64,000 bases of DNA from Marinitenerispora sediminis (GTDB taxonomy: Bacteria > Actinomycetota > Actinomycetes > Streptosporangiales > Streptosporangiaceae): NCBI RefSeq assembly GCF_003336425.1, contig NZ_QEIO01000016.1:1-64000 (forward strand), written 5' to 3'. Positions 1 through 8,837 of the stretch are shown piece by piece; position 1 is the first letter of the stretch; each line of letters begins with the position of its first letter. Made by a program: the position numbers and the translations under genes. The notes under the pieces were generated by a model, which was given only the letters and a program-made list of their open reading frames with translations, was not told the origin of the DNA and made no database searches.

Positions 1-1523
1 GCCCCGCACGCCTCGTCGGGGCCGCGATAGGTGTCCCCCCGGGTGCGGCCCCCGCCTGCCCGCCGGTGGCCTCCCGGACTGCCGGCCGCCGCCCGGTCCC
101 GGCTGCCCGCCACCGCACGGCGACTCGGCCCAGCGGCTCCTGCCGCCGCGCGATTCCGCCGGCGCGCGGTCCCGGACCACCAGCGCCCTTTCGGGACGCC
201 CGGCCTGACGGGGCCGTTGGCCTCCTCGTCGGAACCCCGCCGCCCGGGGCCGCCGGGCTCTCCGGCATGGACCGGGACGCCAGACGCCGTCGAGCAGGCG
301 TGACGGTCCCTCTCAGACCGCGGCCGCCGGACGGAGAGCTCTCAGGCGGCGCGGACGGCCCTGGAGCTCCGCCACGGAGGGCCTGGCGGACCGGCTCCGG
401 CCGGTGGCCGTGAGGCAGGTAGGCGAGCGGCGAGTGGCGGGTGCCGCGCCGCAGCGGAGTGCCGACCAGCGGAACCGCGCCCGGCACCGGCGAGGCGGGC
501 GCCCCTCCCCGTACCCGGCGGCAGCGCACTCGGCGGCCGCGGCGGGACACCGCCGATCGCGACCGCGAGGTGGTCCCCTCGGTACGGGCGCTGATGGGGG
601 CATCGCGGTTGGCACTTGCGGCGGCCGGTGCCCAGCCGGGCGCCCGCACCCCGCAGCCGGCCTGGGGCCCGGGCCGCCGAGGACCGACAGGTGGTCTCGG
701 ACGCGATGTGCGGCAGGATCGCGGTGGCGCCTGGCCTCCCGGCTGATGGCCGCGGGCCGGCACGGCGGCGATCGTGCGGATGGACGTCTTCTCCCGCCGC
801 GCGTCAGGGATCCGGACGCGCTCGTCCTCGGACCGGTTCCGCCCGGAGTCGGACGCCGGGTCCCCCGCCTGCGCCTTGGCGGCCAGCGTGCACCGGCCGC
901 CGGTGACGGGCGCCGATCCGCCGGCCTCGTCCTCGTGCCTCTGGCGGTGGGAAGCACGGCCACGCCCCCTGAGCCCGCTCGGGCCGCTCCGGGGGATGCC
1001 GGCGGCACAGCCGGCAACGTTCGCGCTCGCGCCCGCCGAACTCACGCACCCCCCTTCGCTTGGGGCGCTTCCCGCGCCGTCGGCGTCCGCCACGGATCCG
1101 GCGTCCCCCGGGACCGGGGGGTGCGGCGGCCAGGAGGACCCGGGAGCTGCCGAGGCGGCCGTCACCGCTCCCCCGCCGGGCCCGGCATCCGCGGCCCGGG
1201 CCGCCACTCCGCCAGCCGCCGGGTGTGCGCCCGGAGGCGCCGCCCGGGTCGCCCGCCGGGGGAGGGGCGGCCGGGTGCGCGGCAGTCGCGGTGCAGGTCG
1301 TCGCGGCCGTCCGCGGCGCGGTGCCGGGCCGCGACGTGGCCGGGCGCACAGCTCCCGGCCGTCCCGTCACACCCGTGCGCTGGGTAGGGTCATCGAGACC
1401 CGTGGGGCGAATCGTCCGAATCGTCCCCTTGTCGGAGCGGTGACCGAAGTGATCTCCTGACGCCGCCGCCTCTGCCGTCGGGCCCCTCCGCCGTCCGCTC
1501 CGCCGAAAGGAAAGAACACCCGC
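1..1523. other. Stretch without a convincing gene
   Basis: About 1.5 kb of GC-rich DNA in which open frames exist on both strands. Their translations are Arg/Pro/Ala-rich and low in complexity, and they match no family I recognise. No start has a good ribosome binding site with a plausible protein behind it. The last 150 bases form the promoter and leader of the deaminase gene. The rest could be an intergenic region or a decayed gene. Confidence 0.5.
1385..1426 (+). promoter_or_regulatory. Putative promoter and tandem 9-bp repeat upstream of the cytosine genes
   Basis: A TAGGGT hexamer at 1385-1390 resembles an actinobacterial -10 box. Just downstream lies an exact tandem repeat, GAATCGTCC at 1409-1417 and again at 1418-1426, which could bind a regulator in the untranslated leader. 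The coding region follows about 100 bases later behind a purine-rich ribosome binding site ending at about 1519. The promoter role is inferred. Confidence 0.3.
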
Positions 1524-1994
1524 ATGACCGACACCGACACCGCGCGCTACGCGCACTGGCTGCGGATCGCCGTCGAGGAGGCCCGGACCGGCCTCGCCGA
1601 GGGCGGCATCCCCATCGGCGCCGCACTGATCGGCCGGGACGGCGCCGTCCTCGGCCGCGGCCGCAACCGCCGGGTGCAGGACGGCGACCCGTCCGTGCAC
1701 GGCGAGACCGCCGCCTTCAAGGCCGCCGGGCGGCAGCGCTCCTACGCGGGCACCACGATGGTCACCACGCTGTCCCCCTGCTGGTACTGCAGCGGCCTGG
1801 TCCGGCAGTTCGGCATCAGCCGCGTGGTGATCGGCGAGGCCCGCACCTTCCACGGCGGCCACGACTGGCTGGCCGAGAACGGTGTGGAGGTGGTACTGCT
1901 CGACGACCCCGAGTGCGTCGGGCTGATGACCGACTTCATCGCCGCGAACCCCGAGCTGTGGAACGAGGACATCGGCGAGGAGGGCGACGCGTGA
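1524..1994 (+). CDS. Cytosine deaminase, yeast Fcy1-like (CDA fold)
   Basis: Small zinc hydrolase predicted to convert cytosine to uracil and ammonia in pyrimidine salvage. The 156-residue protein has the deaminase zinc site: H59-G60-E61 (catalytic Glu) and P85-C86-x2-C89. It resembles yeast cytosine deaminase along its length, including the C-terminal motif ending in EDIGE. It is not related to the E. coli CodA amidohydrolase. A GAAAGGAAAG ribosome site precedes the ATG. The stop overlaps the GTG of the permease gene by 4 bases, so both are probably translated from one mRNA. Substrate choice rests on the Fcy1 resemblance and the permease neighbour; guanine or tRNA-adenosine deaminase is less likely. 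Confidence 0.88.
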   Translation: MTDTDTARYAHWLRIAVEEARTGLAEGGIPIGAALIGRDGAVLGRGRNRRVQDGDPSVHGETAAFKAAGRQRSYAGTTMVTTLSPCWYCSGLVRQFGISRVVIGEARTFHGGHDWLAENGVEVVLLDDPECVGLMTDFIAANPELWNEDIGEEGDA

Positions 1995-3331
1995 GCGCGG
2001 CCGACGAACCCGGCGACGACGCAACGACCGCGCCCACCGCCGGGACCGCCACCACGCCGGAGACGGGCCCGCGTCCCGCCCCCGGCAGCGACCCGGACTA
2101 CCCGGTCGAGCCGGTCCCACCGCACGCCCGCCGCTCCCTCTTCTCGCTGGCGGTCGTGCTGACCGGGTTCACGCTGTTCACCCCCACCATGCTGGCCGGC
2201 GCCCAGGTCGGCGTGGCGTTCCCGCTCGGACCGCTCCTGGGCGTGCTCGCGCTCGGGTCGCTCGTGCTCGGCCTGTACGTGGCCGCCATCGGCTGGATCG
2301 GCGCCCGCAGCAATCTGACCACGGTCATGATGGCGCGCTACACGCTCGGCACCCGCGGGGCCAAGTTCGCCTCCCTGCTGCTCGGCGGCACCCAGATCGG
2401 CTGGTACGGCGTGTCCATCGCCACCGTGGGCCTGCTCGTGGCGCAGGTCGCGGGGTGGGGCGGCACCGGCGCGGCGCTGGTCATGGTGCTCGCGGGCGCG
2501 GTCATGGGGGTCACCGCCTACATCGGCTACCAGGGGATGTACTGGCTGTCGGTGGTCTCGGTGCCCCTGCTGCTCGCGCTGGCCGGCTGGGTGGGGTGGC
2601 GCGCGCTCGCCGAGACCGGAGGGGTCGCCGGGCTCGCCGCGATCGAACCCACGGCCACCCTGCCGCTGACCGCGGCCGTGACCATCATCGTGGGGACCTT
2701 CGCCTCGGGCGGCACCCAGGCGCCGAACTGGACCCGGTTCGCCCGCACTCCAGCCGCCGGCTTCTGGTCGTCCCTGATCGCCTTCTTCGGCGGGCAGCTC
2801 CTCATGCTGGCCTGCGGCGCCGTCGGCGCACTGGCGTTCGGGGAGGGCGACTTCGTCCTGGTGCTCTTCCAGCTGGGCCTGGTCGCGTGGGGCGTGGTGT
2901 TCCTCGTCGCGAACATCTGGACGACGAACGACAACGCCGCGTACGCCGTCGGCGTGGCCGGCGCGGAGATCTTCAACACCCGCTCCCGCAAGCCATGGGT
3001 GCTGGCGTGCGTCGTGATCGGCACGGCGCTCGCCGTCACCGGTATCTACGACCACCTGATCGGCTACCTGACCTGGCTGGGCATCCTCATCCCGCCGCTG
3101 GGCGGAGTGATCATCGGGGACTTCCTGCTCCGCCGGCGCGGTGAGCTCCCCGACTCCGCCACCCTGCCGGCCGTGCGCTGGGAGGTGGTGGCGGTGTACG
3201 TCGCCGCCTCGGTGGCGGCCTGGTGGAGCAGTGAGGCGGGCTGGTTCATCCCGCCCGTGGTAGGCGTGCTCGTCGCGGCCGGCGGCGCGCTGGCGGTGCA
3301 CCGGCGTCCGGCCGCCCGCGCGGCCGGGTGA
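1991..3331 (+). CDS. codB: Cytosine/purine permease, NCS1 family (CodB-like)
   Basis: Predicted proton- or sodium-driven importer of cytosine. The 446-residue protein has a hydrophilic N-terminus of about 45 residues and then about 12 hydrophobic helices, the layout of NCS1 nucleobase transporters. Characteristic elements include the GSLVLG-type first helix and the GTQAPNW-type segment in the middle, with NDN in a later helix. Length is normal for CodB. I chose the GTG at 1991 because it forms a GTGA overlap with the deaminase stop. The longer upstream frame lies inside the deaminase gene. Transport and deamination are therefore coupled in one operon. Confidence 0.87.
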   Translation: MSAADEPGDDATTAPTAGTATTPETGPRPAPGSDPDYPVEPVPPHARRSLFSLAVVLTGFTLFTPTMLAGAQVGVAFPLGPLLGVLALGSLVLGLYVAAIGWIGARSNLTTVMMARYTLGTRGAKFASLLLGGTQIGWYGVSIATVGLLVAQVAGWGGTGAALVMVLAGAVMGVTAYIGYQGMYWLSVVSVPLLLALAGWVGWRALAETGGVAGLAAIEPTATLPLTAAVTIIVGTFASGGTQAPNWTRFARTPAAGFWSSLIAFFGGQLLMLACGAVGALAFGEGDFVLVLFQLGLVAWGVVFLVANIWTTNDNAAYAVGVAGAEIFNTRSRKPWVLACVVIGTALAVTGIYDHLIGYLTWLGILIPPLGGVIIGDFLLRRRGELPDSATLPAVRWEVVAVYVAASVAAWWSSEAGWFIPPVVGVLVAAGGALAVHRRPAARAAG

Positions 3332-3394
3332 GGCGGCCGCCGGGGTCCCGGGCGGGTCGGCGCGGATCCGGCCCCGGGGCCCCGGCGGACGGGC

Positions 3395-4978
3395 TCACTC
3401 GTTCGATGAGCCGAGCGTCATCTGGGTCGTGTGCTCCTCGCCGTCGCGCTGGTAGGTGATCTCGACCTCGTCGCCCGGGGACCGGTCGCGGATCAGGGAG
3501 ACCAGCTGGTTGGCGTCGCGGACCTCGACCCCGTCGAACTCCATGATGACGTCGCCGGACCGCAGGCCGGCCCGGTCGGCCGGGCCGTTGTCGACGACCG
3601 CTCGGCCGCCCGCCGCCTTGTCCGTGCTGATCAGCGCGCCGTTCTCCTGGTAGCGCATGTCCAGGACCGCGCCGATGACGGCGTAGGGCGCCTCGCCGGT
3701 GCGGATCAGCTGGTCCACGACCCGCTGGGCCTGCTTGGCCGGGATCGCGAAGCCCAGACCGATGCTGCCGGACTGCTCGCCGTTCATCCCGGTGCCCATG
3801 GTGGCGATCGCGGAGTTGACCCCGATGACGCGCCCCTGCGCGTCGACCAGCGGCCCGCCGGAGTTGCCGGGGTTGATGGCGGCGTCGGTCTGCAGCGCGT
3901 TGAGGTAGGTCTCTGCGCCGCTCTCCCCCACGGTGACCGGCCGGTCGACGGCGCTGATGATGCCGGTGGTGACCGTGCCGTCCAGACCGAGCGGCGCACC
4001 GATGGCGATGACGGTGTCGCCCACGGTCGCGTCGTCGGAGTCGCCGAACTCCAGCGGGTCGACGTCCAGCGGGTCCTTCAGTTCCAGCACGGCGAGGTCG
4101 GATCCGGGGGCCGCACCGACCACGGTGGCCGGGCTGGTGTGGCCGTCGCTGTACACGACCTCGATCCCGTCGCCCTCCAGCGCGGCGGAGACGTGGTGGT
4201 TGGTCACCACGTAGTTGTCCTGGATGACGAACCCGGAGCCGTTGCCGGTGCTCTGCGGGCCGGACCCGCGGATCGACACCACGCTCGGACTGACCCGCTG
4301 GGCCACGCCGGCGATGGTGTCCGGCGGCCGGCTCGGTGTGTCGCTCGGGACGTCGTTCGTCAGGTTGCTCGCCGCTCCCCGCGCGCGGTCCTCGGCGATC
4401 AGTCCGCCGACCACCCCGCCGACGCCGCCGGACAGCAGCCCCGCCGCGAGTACGGCCACCAGCGCCGCGCGCAGCGGCACGGAGCGACGCGGGCGGCGCT
4501 CCCCGAACCCGGCGGCCGGATCGGCGCCCGGCCCGCCCGGCTGGCCCGGCCCTGCTGGATATCCTGGCCCGCCCGGTTGGCCCGGCCCGCCGGGATGGCC
4601 GGGCCCGCTGGGATGACCGGGGCCGCCGGGATGGCCGGAGCCTCCGGGCCAGCCCGCCGACGGGGTCCAGCCACCGGACGCCGCGCCGTGGCCGCCCCAC
4701 GGCGCGCCGCCGTTCTGACCGTCCGGTGGCCCGGCGGCGTATCCCCCGGTTCCCGGGGGCGGCCCGGCGGCCGGGCCCGGGTCGCCGGCGGCCTGCGCGC
4801 GGCCGTCGGCGGCGGGGTCGGCCGGCCACTGCGGGGCCGCGGCCGGCGGTGCGGACGCAGCCGGCTCCGAATCGGTGGGGCCGGCCGCCGGATGGTCCGC
4901 GGCCGCCGCGTCCCGCGGCGGCCGCGACCAGTCCCGCCCTCCTTCGCGCGGATCGCGCTGTCCGGTCTCGTCGGTCAT
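3395..4978 (-). CDS. Membrane-anchored HtrA/DegP-type serine protease with PDZ domain
   Basis: Envelope quality-control protease of family S1C, 527 residues. The first 160 residues are a disordered Pro/Gly/Ala tail in the cytoplasm. It contains repeated G-x-P-x-G-P hexapeptides at about 114-150. One transmembrane helix follows at about 169-194. The trypsin-like domain has the triad H262 (TNHHV), D294 (SDLAVLEL) and S373 (NPGNSGGPL). A PDZ domain occupies about 435-520. The ATG at 4978 has a GGAGA ribosome site. An ATG 14 codons upstream is possible but poorer. It lies downstream of and parallel to the SigE operon but has its own upstream gap of 300 bases. In mycobacteria HtrA sits in the same place behind sigE-rseA. 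Confidence 0.9.
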   Translation of the reverse strand: MTDETGQRDPREGGRDWSRPPRDAAAADHPAAGPTDSEPAASAPPAAAPQWPADPAADGRAQAAGDPGPAAGPPPGTGGYAAGPPDGQNGGAPWGGHGAASGGWTPSAGWPGGSGHPGGPGHPSGPGHPGGPGQPGGPGYPAGPGQPGGPGADPAAGFGERRPRRSVPLRAALVAVLAAGLLSGGVGGVVGGLIAEDRARGAASNLTNDVPSDTPSRPPDTIAGVAQRVSPSVVSIRGSGPQSTGNGSGFVIQDNYVVTNHHVSAALEGDGIEVVYSDGHTSPATVVGAAPGSDLAVLELKDPLDVDPLEFGDSDDATVGDTVIAIGAPLGLDGTVTTGIISAVDRPVTVGESGAETYLNALQTDAAINPGNSGGPLVDAQGRVIGVNSAIATMGTGMNGEQSGSIGLGFAIPAKQAQRVVDQLIRTGEAPYAVIGAVLDMRYQENGALISTDKAAGGRAVVDNGPADRAGLRSGDVIMEFDGVEVRDANQLVSLIRDRSPGDEVEITYQRDGEEHTTQMTLGSSNE

Positions 4979-5279
4979 GTGGTCTCCGTCTGTCGATGCG
5001 CCTCCCATCTTGGCGCACACAACATAAGCAGTTAGTTAAACCATCAACAGGTCGTACCAGGCGACTCGCCAGGAACCGCCGTGGTCGACCGAACATATGC
5101 CCGGTTTTCCCCGGAGTGACCCAGTCTGCCGAAAGGTTGATCACACCGGATCCAGCGCGGATTCATGCCCTTCCAAAGCCTCGCCCGAACCGGGCGGCGG
5201 GACGGCACCAGGCAGCGTACTCTCGGCACCGCGGAGCCGAGCCGGGGTGGGGCGGCGGGCGCCGGCACGCCCGCGCCCC
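4979..5279. other. Gap upstream of the HtrA gene
   Basis: No gene seen. The part near 5035-5055 is AT-rich by local standards. On the minus strand it can be read as TGTTGA, 17 bases, TATGTT, a possible vegetative promoter for the protease. I found no SigE-type -35 (GGAAC) on the minus strand here. GC-rich complementary segments near 5245-5280 may end the RseB transcript. Confidence 0.3.
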
Positions 5280-6362
5280 TCACGGAGCCATGGCCCACAG
5301 CCAGTCGCCGAGGCGGTCGAACCCCCGGCCGACCTGGGTCACGAACGCGGCCCCGTCCGCCGGCACGAGCGCGGTGACCACGGCATCGACCTGTTCGGTC
5401 GGCGCGTCGGCCATGACCGTGTACACGAACCCGCCGTCCTCCCACACGCGCCGGTGCTGGCCGCCGTCGCTCACATAGACGGCGCGGCCGTCCCGGTACT
5501 CCGCCCGCATGCCGGCGACCTGCGCGTCGGCGGCGTCCAGGCGACCGCGCTGCACGAACACCGAGACCACCGAGATGCCCTCGGAGTAGCACAGGTGCAC
5601 GATCCGGTCGTCACCGCGGCCGGTGGCCCTGGCATCGACCAGCACGACGCTCTCGGTGAGCCGGTCCGGTAGCCGCCAGCCGTCGCCGCGCAACTCCGCG
5701 CGCTCGTCCGAGGTGAGGGTGTCGCCCCACGGGTGCTCGGTGCCGCCCTCGGTGAGCGCGTCGGCGGGGGGATCGAAGTCGATCGAGACGAACGCGCTCA
5801 CCTGCGCCATCCGGCCCTCGGAGTCGAAGGTCTCCCGGCGCAGCAGCAGCCCCGTGGCCTCGTCGAGCCAGAAGCGGCCGGCCACCGTGCCGTCACCGCG
5901 GCGCGCCTCGACGATGGCCGCCCGTCGTTCGCACACGGTGCCGGTGCCGGCCCGGACCACCCGGTAGTTGGTACGCAGCAGGTCGAGCAGCTTGGCGTCG
6001 ACGTCGAGCGGCGAGGGCGCCGCCCTCAGCACCAGGCCGCCGCCCTCGACCGGAGCGGCTCCCGACGCGGTGAAGGAGGTACCCTCGCCCGGGCGGTTGA
6101 CGACGTCGATGAGGCCGCTGTCGGCGTCCGCACCGTTGCGTGAGGAGATGAGCTGGACGCCCTCGTACCCGACGTCCTGCCCGGCCCGCACGGCGCGCCG
6201 CAGCACGGCCGCGCCGTCCGCCTCCTGGTCGAGCGAGCCCGGCGGGCCGGCGAACGCGTTGCCGGAGCCGGTCAGCGCGAGCAGGCACAGCAGGCACAGC
6301 AGGGCGGCGAGCACGAGCATCCGCCAGCTCCGCCGGCGCCCGCGAGCAGCGCCGGCCGTCAC
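5280..6362 (-). CDS. MucB/RseB-like sigma-factor regulatory protein
   Basis: Exported 360-residue protein predicted to sense envelope damage and to modulate the anti-sigma factor encoded just upstream. It has an N-terminal basic stretch and a hydrophobic signal or anchor helix at about 14-36. A MucB/RseB N-terminal beta-rich domain follows (about 45-210), then a C-terminal domain ending in a segment typical of the family. The gene starts with GTG at 6362 in a GTGA overlap with the stop of the anti-sigma gene, so the three genes are translationally coupled. RseB is common in proteobacteria and less discussed in actinobacteria. The assignment rests on fold-level similarity and position. Confidence 0.75.
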   Translation of the reverse strand: MTAGAARGRRRSWRMLVLAALLCLLCLLALTGSGNAFAGPPGSLDQEADGAAVLRRAVRAGQDVGYEGVQLISSRNGADADSGLIDVVNRPGEGTSFTASGAAPVEGGGLVLRAAPSPLDVDAKLLDLLRTNYRVVRAGTGTVCERRAAIVEARRGDGTVAGRFWLDEATGLLLRRETFDSEGRMAQVSAFVSIDFDPPADALTEGGTEHPWGDTLTSDERAELRGDGWRLPDRLTESVVLVDARATGRGDDRIVHLCYSEGISVVSVFVQRGRLDAADAQVAGMRAEYRDGRAVYVSDGGQHRRVWEDGGFVYTVMADAPTEQVDAVVTALVPADGAAFVTQVGRGFDRLGDWLWAMAP

Positions 6363-7195
6363 CGCGACCCGGCCGTGTCGCCGGAACCGGAGCCGTCCAC
6401 CGACGCGGGGACGGCTCCGGGGCCATCGTGTTCACCTCCCGTGCGGGGTGCCCGTACGACGTCCACCGCGGTGACCGCGGCGGGATCGGGCAGCGACGCC
6501 TGCCGGGAGGTGAGTGCGTGCTCGACGGCGAACTCCGAGAACGCGGGGGTCACCAGCGGGGTCGCCTCCCGCTGCTGGCCGCCGGCCACGAAGGCGGTGC
6601 CGAGCGTCAGCGCCACCACGGACGCGCCCGCGACCGCGTACCGGGCCCGCCCCCACACCGGCCGCAGCCGGACCGCACCTGCGGTGCGCCGCGTCCGGCG
6701 GTCCGCGTCGGCCCGCTCGGCCGGCGCGGCCGGCTCCTCCTCGACGGGGAGTGTGGCCAGCGCGGCTCCGGTTCCGAACAGCGGGCCGTCGTCGCCGGGC
6801 CCGGTGCGGGGCGGCAGGCCGCCGCCGATGGGCCGGCTCGACCCGAGCGGGGGCATCGTGCCGAACCCGCCGCGTGGAGCGGCGTCGCCGGCCGACGGAC
6901 CCGTGCGGCGCGCCAGGCCGTCCAGGAACCCGCGGGAGGGCATCGGCGGCCCGGAGGGCGGGTCGTCCGGCGGCGCGCCGCGGTCGGCCGCGGACAGCCC
7001 GGCCAGTCGGCCCATGAAGTCCATGGACGGTTCGGGCGCCCCCAGGCCGTTCAGCCGGCGCTTGAGCCGACGCAACATCTCGGCCTCGAAGCGGCACGAC
7101 TCGCAGGCGGCCAGATGGCTCAGCGCCCGCTCGCGTTCCGCATGCCCCAGCTCCCCGTCGACCAGGGCGGACATGCGCTCCCCCAAGTGACTCAT
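6359..7195 (-). CDS. rseA: Anti-sigma factor with zinc-binding ZAS domain (RseA-like)
   Basis: Membrane-spanning inhibitor of the sigma factor encoded immediately upstream. The 278-residue protein begins with a ZAS domain, H27-x3-C31-x2-C34, that would clamp the sigma factor. A long disordered Pro/Gly-rich linker follows, then one transmembrane helix at about 186-206 and an extracytoplasmic tail. The ATG at 7195 overlaps the sigma-factor stop by 4 bases (ATGA); the longer open frame upstream is inside sigE. The zinc motif suggests redox or phosphorylation-dependent release as in mycobacterial RseA. The transmembrane helix and RseB partner suggest release by regulated proteolysis. Confidence 0.85.
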   Translation of the reverse strand: MSHLGERMSALVDGELGHAERERALSHLAACESCRFEAEMLRRLKRRLNGLGAPEPSMDFMGRLAGLSAADRGAPPDDPPSGPPMPSRGFLDGLARRTGPSAGDAAPRGGFGTMPPLGSSRPIGGGLPPRTGPGDDGPLFGTGAALATLPVEEEPAAPAERADADRRTRRTAGAVRLRPVWGRARYAVAGASVVALTLGTAFVAGGQQREATPLVTPAFSEFAVEHALTSRQASLPDPAAVTAVDVVRAPRTGGEHDGPGAVPASVDGSGSGDTAGSR

Positions 7196-7836
7196 CGGCC
7201 CTCCACCTCCCGGGTCGCCACGGAGGGCGCGCCGCCGTCGTCCGGCAGCGCGTCCCCACTCCTGTCGGTCGCGTCGGCACCGCGTTGGCCGGTCAGGCGC
7301 CGACGGTGCTCCAACGCCGCGCGCAACTGGGCGCGGCCGCGGTGGATGCGGCTGCGCACGGTGCCGAGCTTGACCCCGAGCGTGGCCGCGATCTCCTCGT
7401 AGGACAGCCCCTCGATGTCGCAGAGCACCACGGGGGCGCGGAACTCGGCGGGCAGCGCGTCGAGGGCCGCCTGGATGTCGGCGTCGAAGTGCCGGTCGTC
7501 GTAGGCCTGCGCGGGGGACGGCTCTCGGCCGGAGATGCGCTCGTCGGCGGTGTCGGCGAGTCCTTCGAACCGGATGCGGGCGCGCCGGCGGGCCATGTCG
7601 AGGAAGAGGTTGGTGGTGATCCGGTGCAGCCAGCCCTCGAAGGTGCCGGGGGTGTAGTTGGCGAGTGAGCGGAAGACCCGGATGAAGACCTCCTGGGTGA
7701 GGTCCTCCGCGTCGTGCTGGTTGCCGGTGAGGCGGTAGGCCAACCGGTAGACGCGCATGGAGTGGGTGCGGACGACCTCGTCCCAGCTGGGGGGTTCCCA
7801 CTGATCGAAGTCAACGGCAGAATCGGGGTCTGCCAC
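7192..7836 (-). CDS. sigE: ECF RNA polymerase sigma factor, SigE-like
   Basis: Extracytoplasmic-function sigma factor of 214 residues. Region 2 (about 25-95) includes the [11 protein letters not shown] core-binding helix and the -10 recognition segment. Region 4 (about 130-185) has the helix-turn-helix [23 protein letters not shown]. It heads a coupled operon with its anti-sigma factor and an RseB-like protein, with HtrA beyond. The ATG at 7836 follows a GGGAG ribosome site. A GGGAACT-N17-CGTTG promoter lies 110 to 138 bases upstream, matching what SigE-type factors recognise and suggesting autoregulation. The O-methyltransferase diverging from it is a frequent neighbour of actinobacterial sigE. 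Confidence 0.92.
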   Translation of the reverse strand: MADPDSAVDFDQWEPPSWDEVVRTHSMRVYRLAYRLTGNQHDAEDLTQEVFIRVFRSLANYTPGTFEGWLHRITTNLFLDMARRRARIRFEGLADTADERISGREPSPAQAYDDRHFDADIQAALDALPAEFRAPVVLCDIEGLSYEEIAATLGVKLGTVRSRIHRGRAQLRAALEHRRRLTGQRGADATDRSGDALPDDGGAPSVATREVEGR

Positions 7837-7945
7837 CAGCGCTCCCTTCGTCGGCGCGGCCCCTCGTTCGCGTCTCGGGCCGTGTCGGTGTTCGCTTCGG
7901 CCGCCGCGCCGGCTCGGGACCGGGCGGGCGCGCCCTCCCCGATTG

Positions 7946-7974
7946 CAACGCCGCGGCCCGCCGATTAAGTTCCC
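7946..7974 (-). promoter_or_regulatory. SigE-type promoter of the sigE operon
   Basis: On the minus strand GGGAACT (7974-7968) is followed by 17 bases and CGTTG (7950-7946). Mycobacterial SigE promoters are described as GGGAAC(C/T), 15-17 bases, CGTT. Transcription would begin near 7938, giving a leader of about 100 bases. Confidence 0.55.
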
Positions 7975-8021
7975 GGGGGCCGCCCTGGGGGCCCGCGCGG
8001 GTTACGCTTTGCCAGGGGAGG

Positions 8022-8753
8022 ATGTCCGGCCGTAGTCATGGCGCAACCGTGTGTGACGGCCGCGACCGCCGATCGAGTCCGTCACACGCGCCCGGGGAGG
8101 CCGTCATCGCCAGCCGAGACGACACACTGGCCTACATCGAGCAGTACGCCGCGGAGGACGACCCCCTGGCCTCCGCCCGGCGGGTGGGCCTGCGCGCGGA
8201 CTCCCGTCCCGTCAGTCCGGCGAGCGGCGCCGCGCTGCGCTTCCTGGCCGCCGCCATCGCGGCACGGGCGGTGGTGGAGATCGGGACCGGCTGCGGCAGC
8301 TCGGGCATCTGGCTGCTGCGCGGGATGCGCCCCGACGGCATCCTGACCAGCGTGGACGTCGAGCCGGAGTACCAGGAGCACGCCCGCGACGCCTACCAGA
8401 GCGCCGGGTTCGCGGCGAACCGCGCCCGGCTGATCCACGGCCGCGCCCTCGACGTGCTCCCCCGGCTCACGGACGGCGCCTACGACATGGTCTTCATCGA
8501 CGCGGCCAAGGGCGAGTACCCCGACTACCTGCAGGAGTCGCTGCGGCTGCTGCGGCGCGGGGGCATCGTGGTCTTCAACAACGCGCTGGAGGCGCACCCG
8601 CACTCCGACGGCCCGCTCGCGCTCTCCGACCCCGACTCAGCCGCCATCCGCGAGGCGGGCCGCCTGGTCCGCGAGGACGACCGGCTCACCCCGCTCCTGC
8701 TTCCGGTGGGCGACGGGCTGCTCGCCGCCATCCGGTCCGACGAGGCCCGTTAG
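8022..8753 (+). CDS. SAM-dependent O-methyltransferase (class I, Mdmc/COMT-like)
   Basis: Predicted cytosolic methyltransferase with a Rossmann fold. The SAM-binding motif VEIGTGCGSSGIWLLRG is near residues 85-101. An acidic loop, SVDVEPEY, and the FIDAAKGEY motif of the catechol-O-methyltransferase-like family follow. The natural substrate is unknown. It diverges from sigE, an arrangement conserved in many actinobacteria. The start is uncertain: the ATG at 8022 has a GGGGAGG directly against it (no spacer), and similarity to relatives begins only near residue 28. A second GGGGAGG sits 5 bases before an ATC codon near 8104. The true protein may be about 25 residues shorter. Confidence 0.85.
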   Translation: MSGRSHGATVCDGRDRRSSPSHAPGEAVIASRDDTLAYIEQYAAEDDPLASARRVGLRADSRPVSPASGAALRFLAAAIAARAVVEIGTGCGSSGIWLLRGMRPDGILTSVDVEPEYQEHARDAYQSAGFAANRARLIHGRALDVLPRLTDGAYDMVFIDAAKGEYPDYLQESLRLLRRGGIVVFNNALEAHPHSDGPLALSDPDSAAIREAGRLVREDDRLTPLLLPVGDGLLAAIRSDEAR

Positions 8754-8776
8754 GCCGCGGCGGGCGCTGCCGGGGG

Positions 8777-8831
8777 CCGCCGGCACGGGCAGCGGCGGGC
8801 GGACCGCGTCCGCTCGGGCCCGTGCCGGCGG
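8777..8831. terminator. Bidirectional terminator-like inverted repeat
   Basis: Between two convergent genes, 8777-8790 and 8818-8831 are perfect 14-bp inverted repeats. The 27-base loop can itself form a GCGGAC/GTCCGC hairpin. No U-tract is present, as usual in high-GC actinobacteria. Confidence 0.6.
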
Positions 8832-8837
8832 TCCCGG

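Noticed and set aside
313-1387. Overlapping ORFs of 230-330 codons on both strands at the window start
   Set aside because: All translations are low-complexity Arg/Pro/Ala runs with no motif and no ribosome site. High-GC DNA produces such frames freely.
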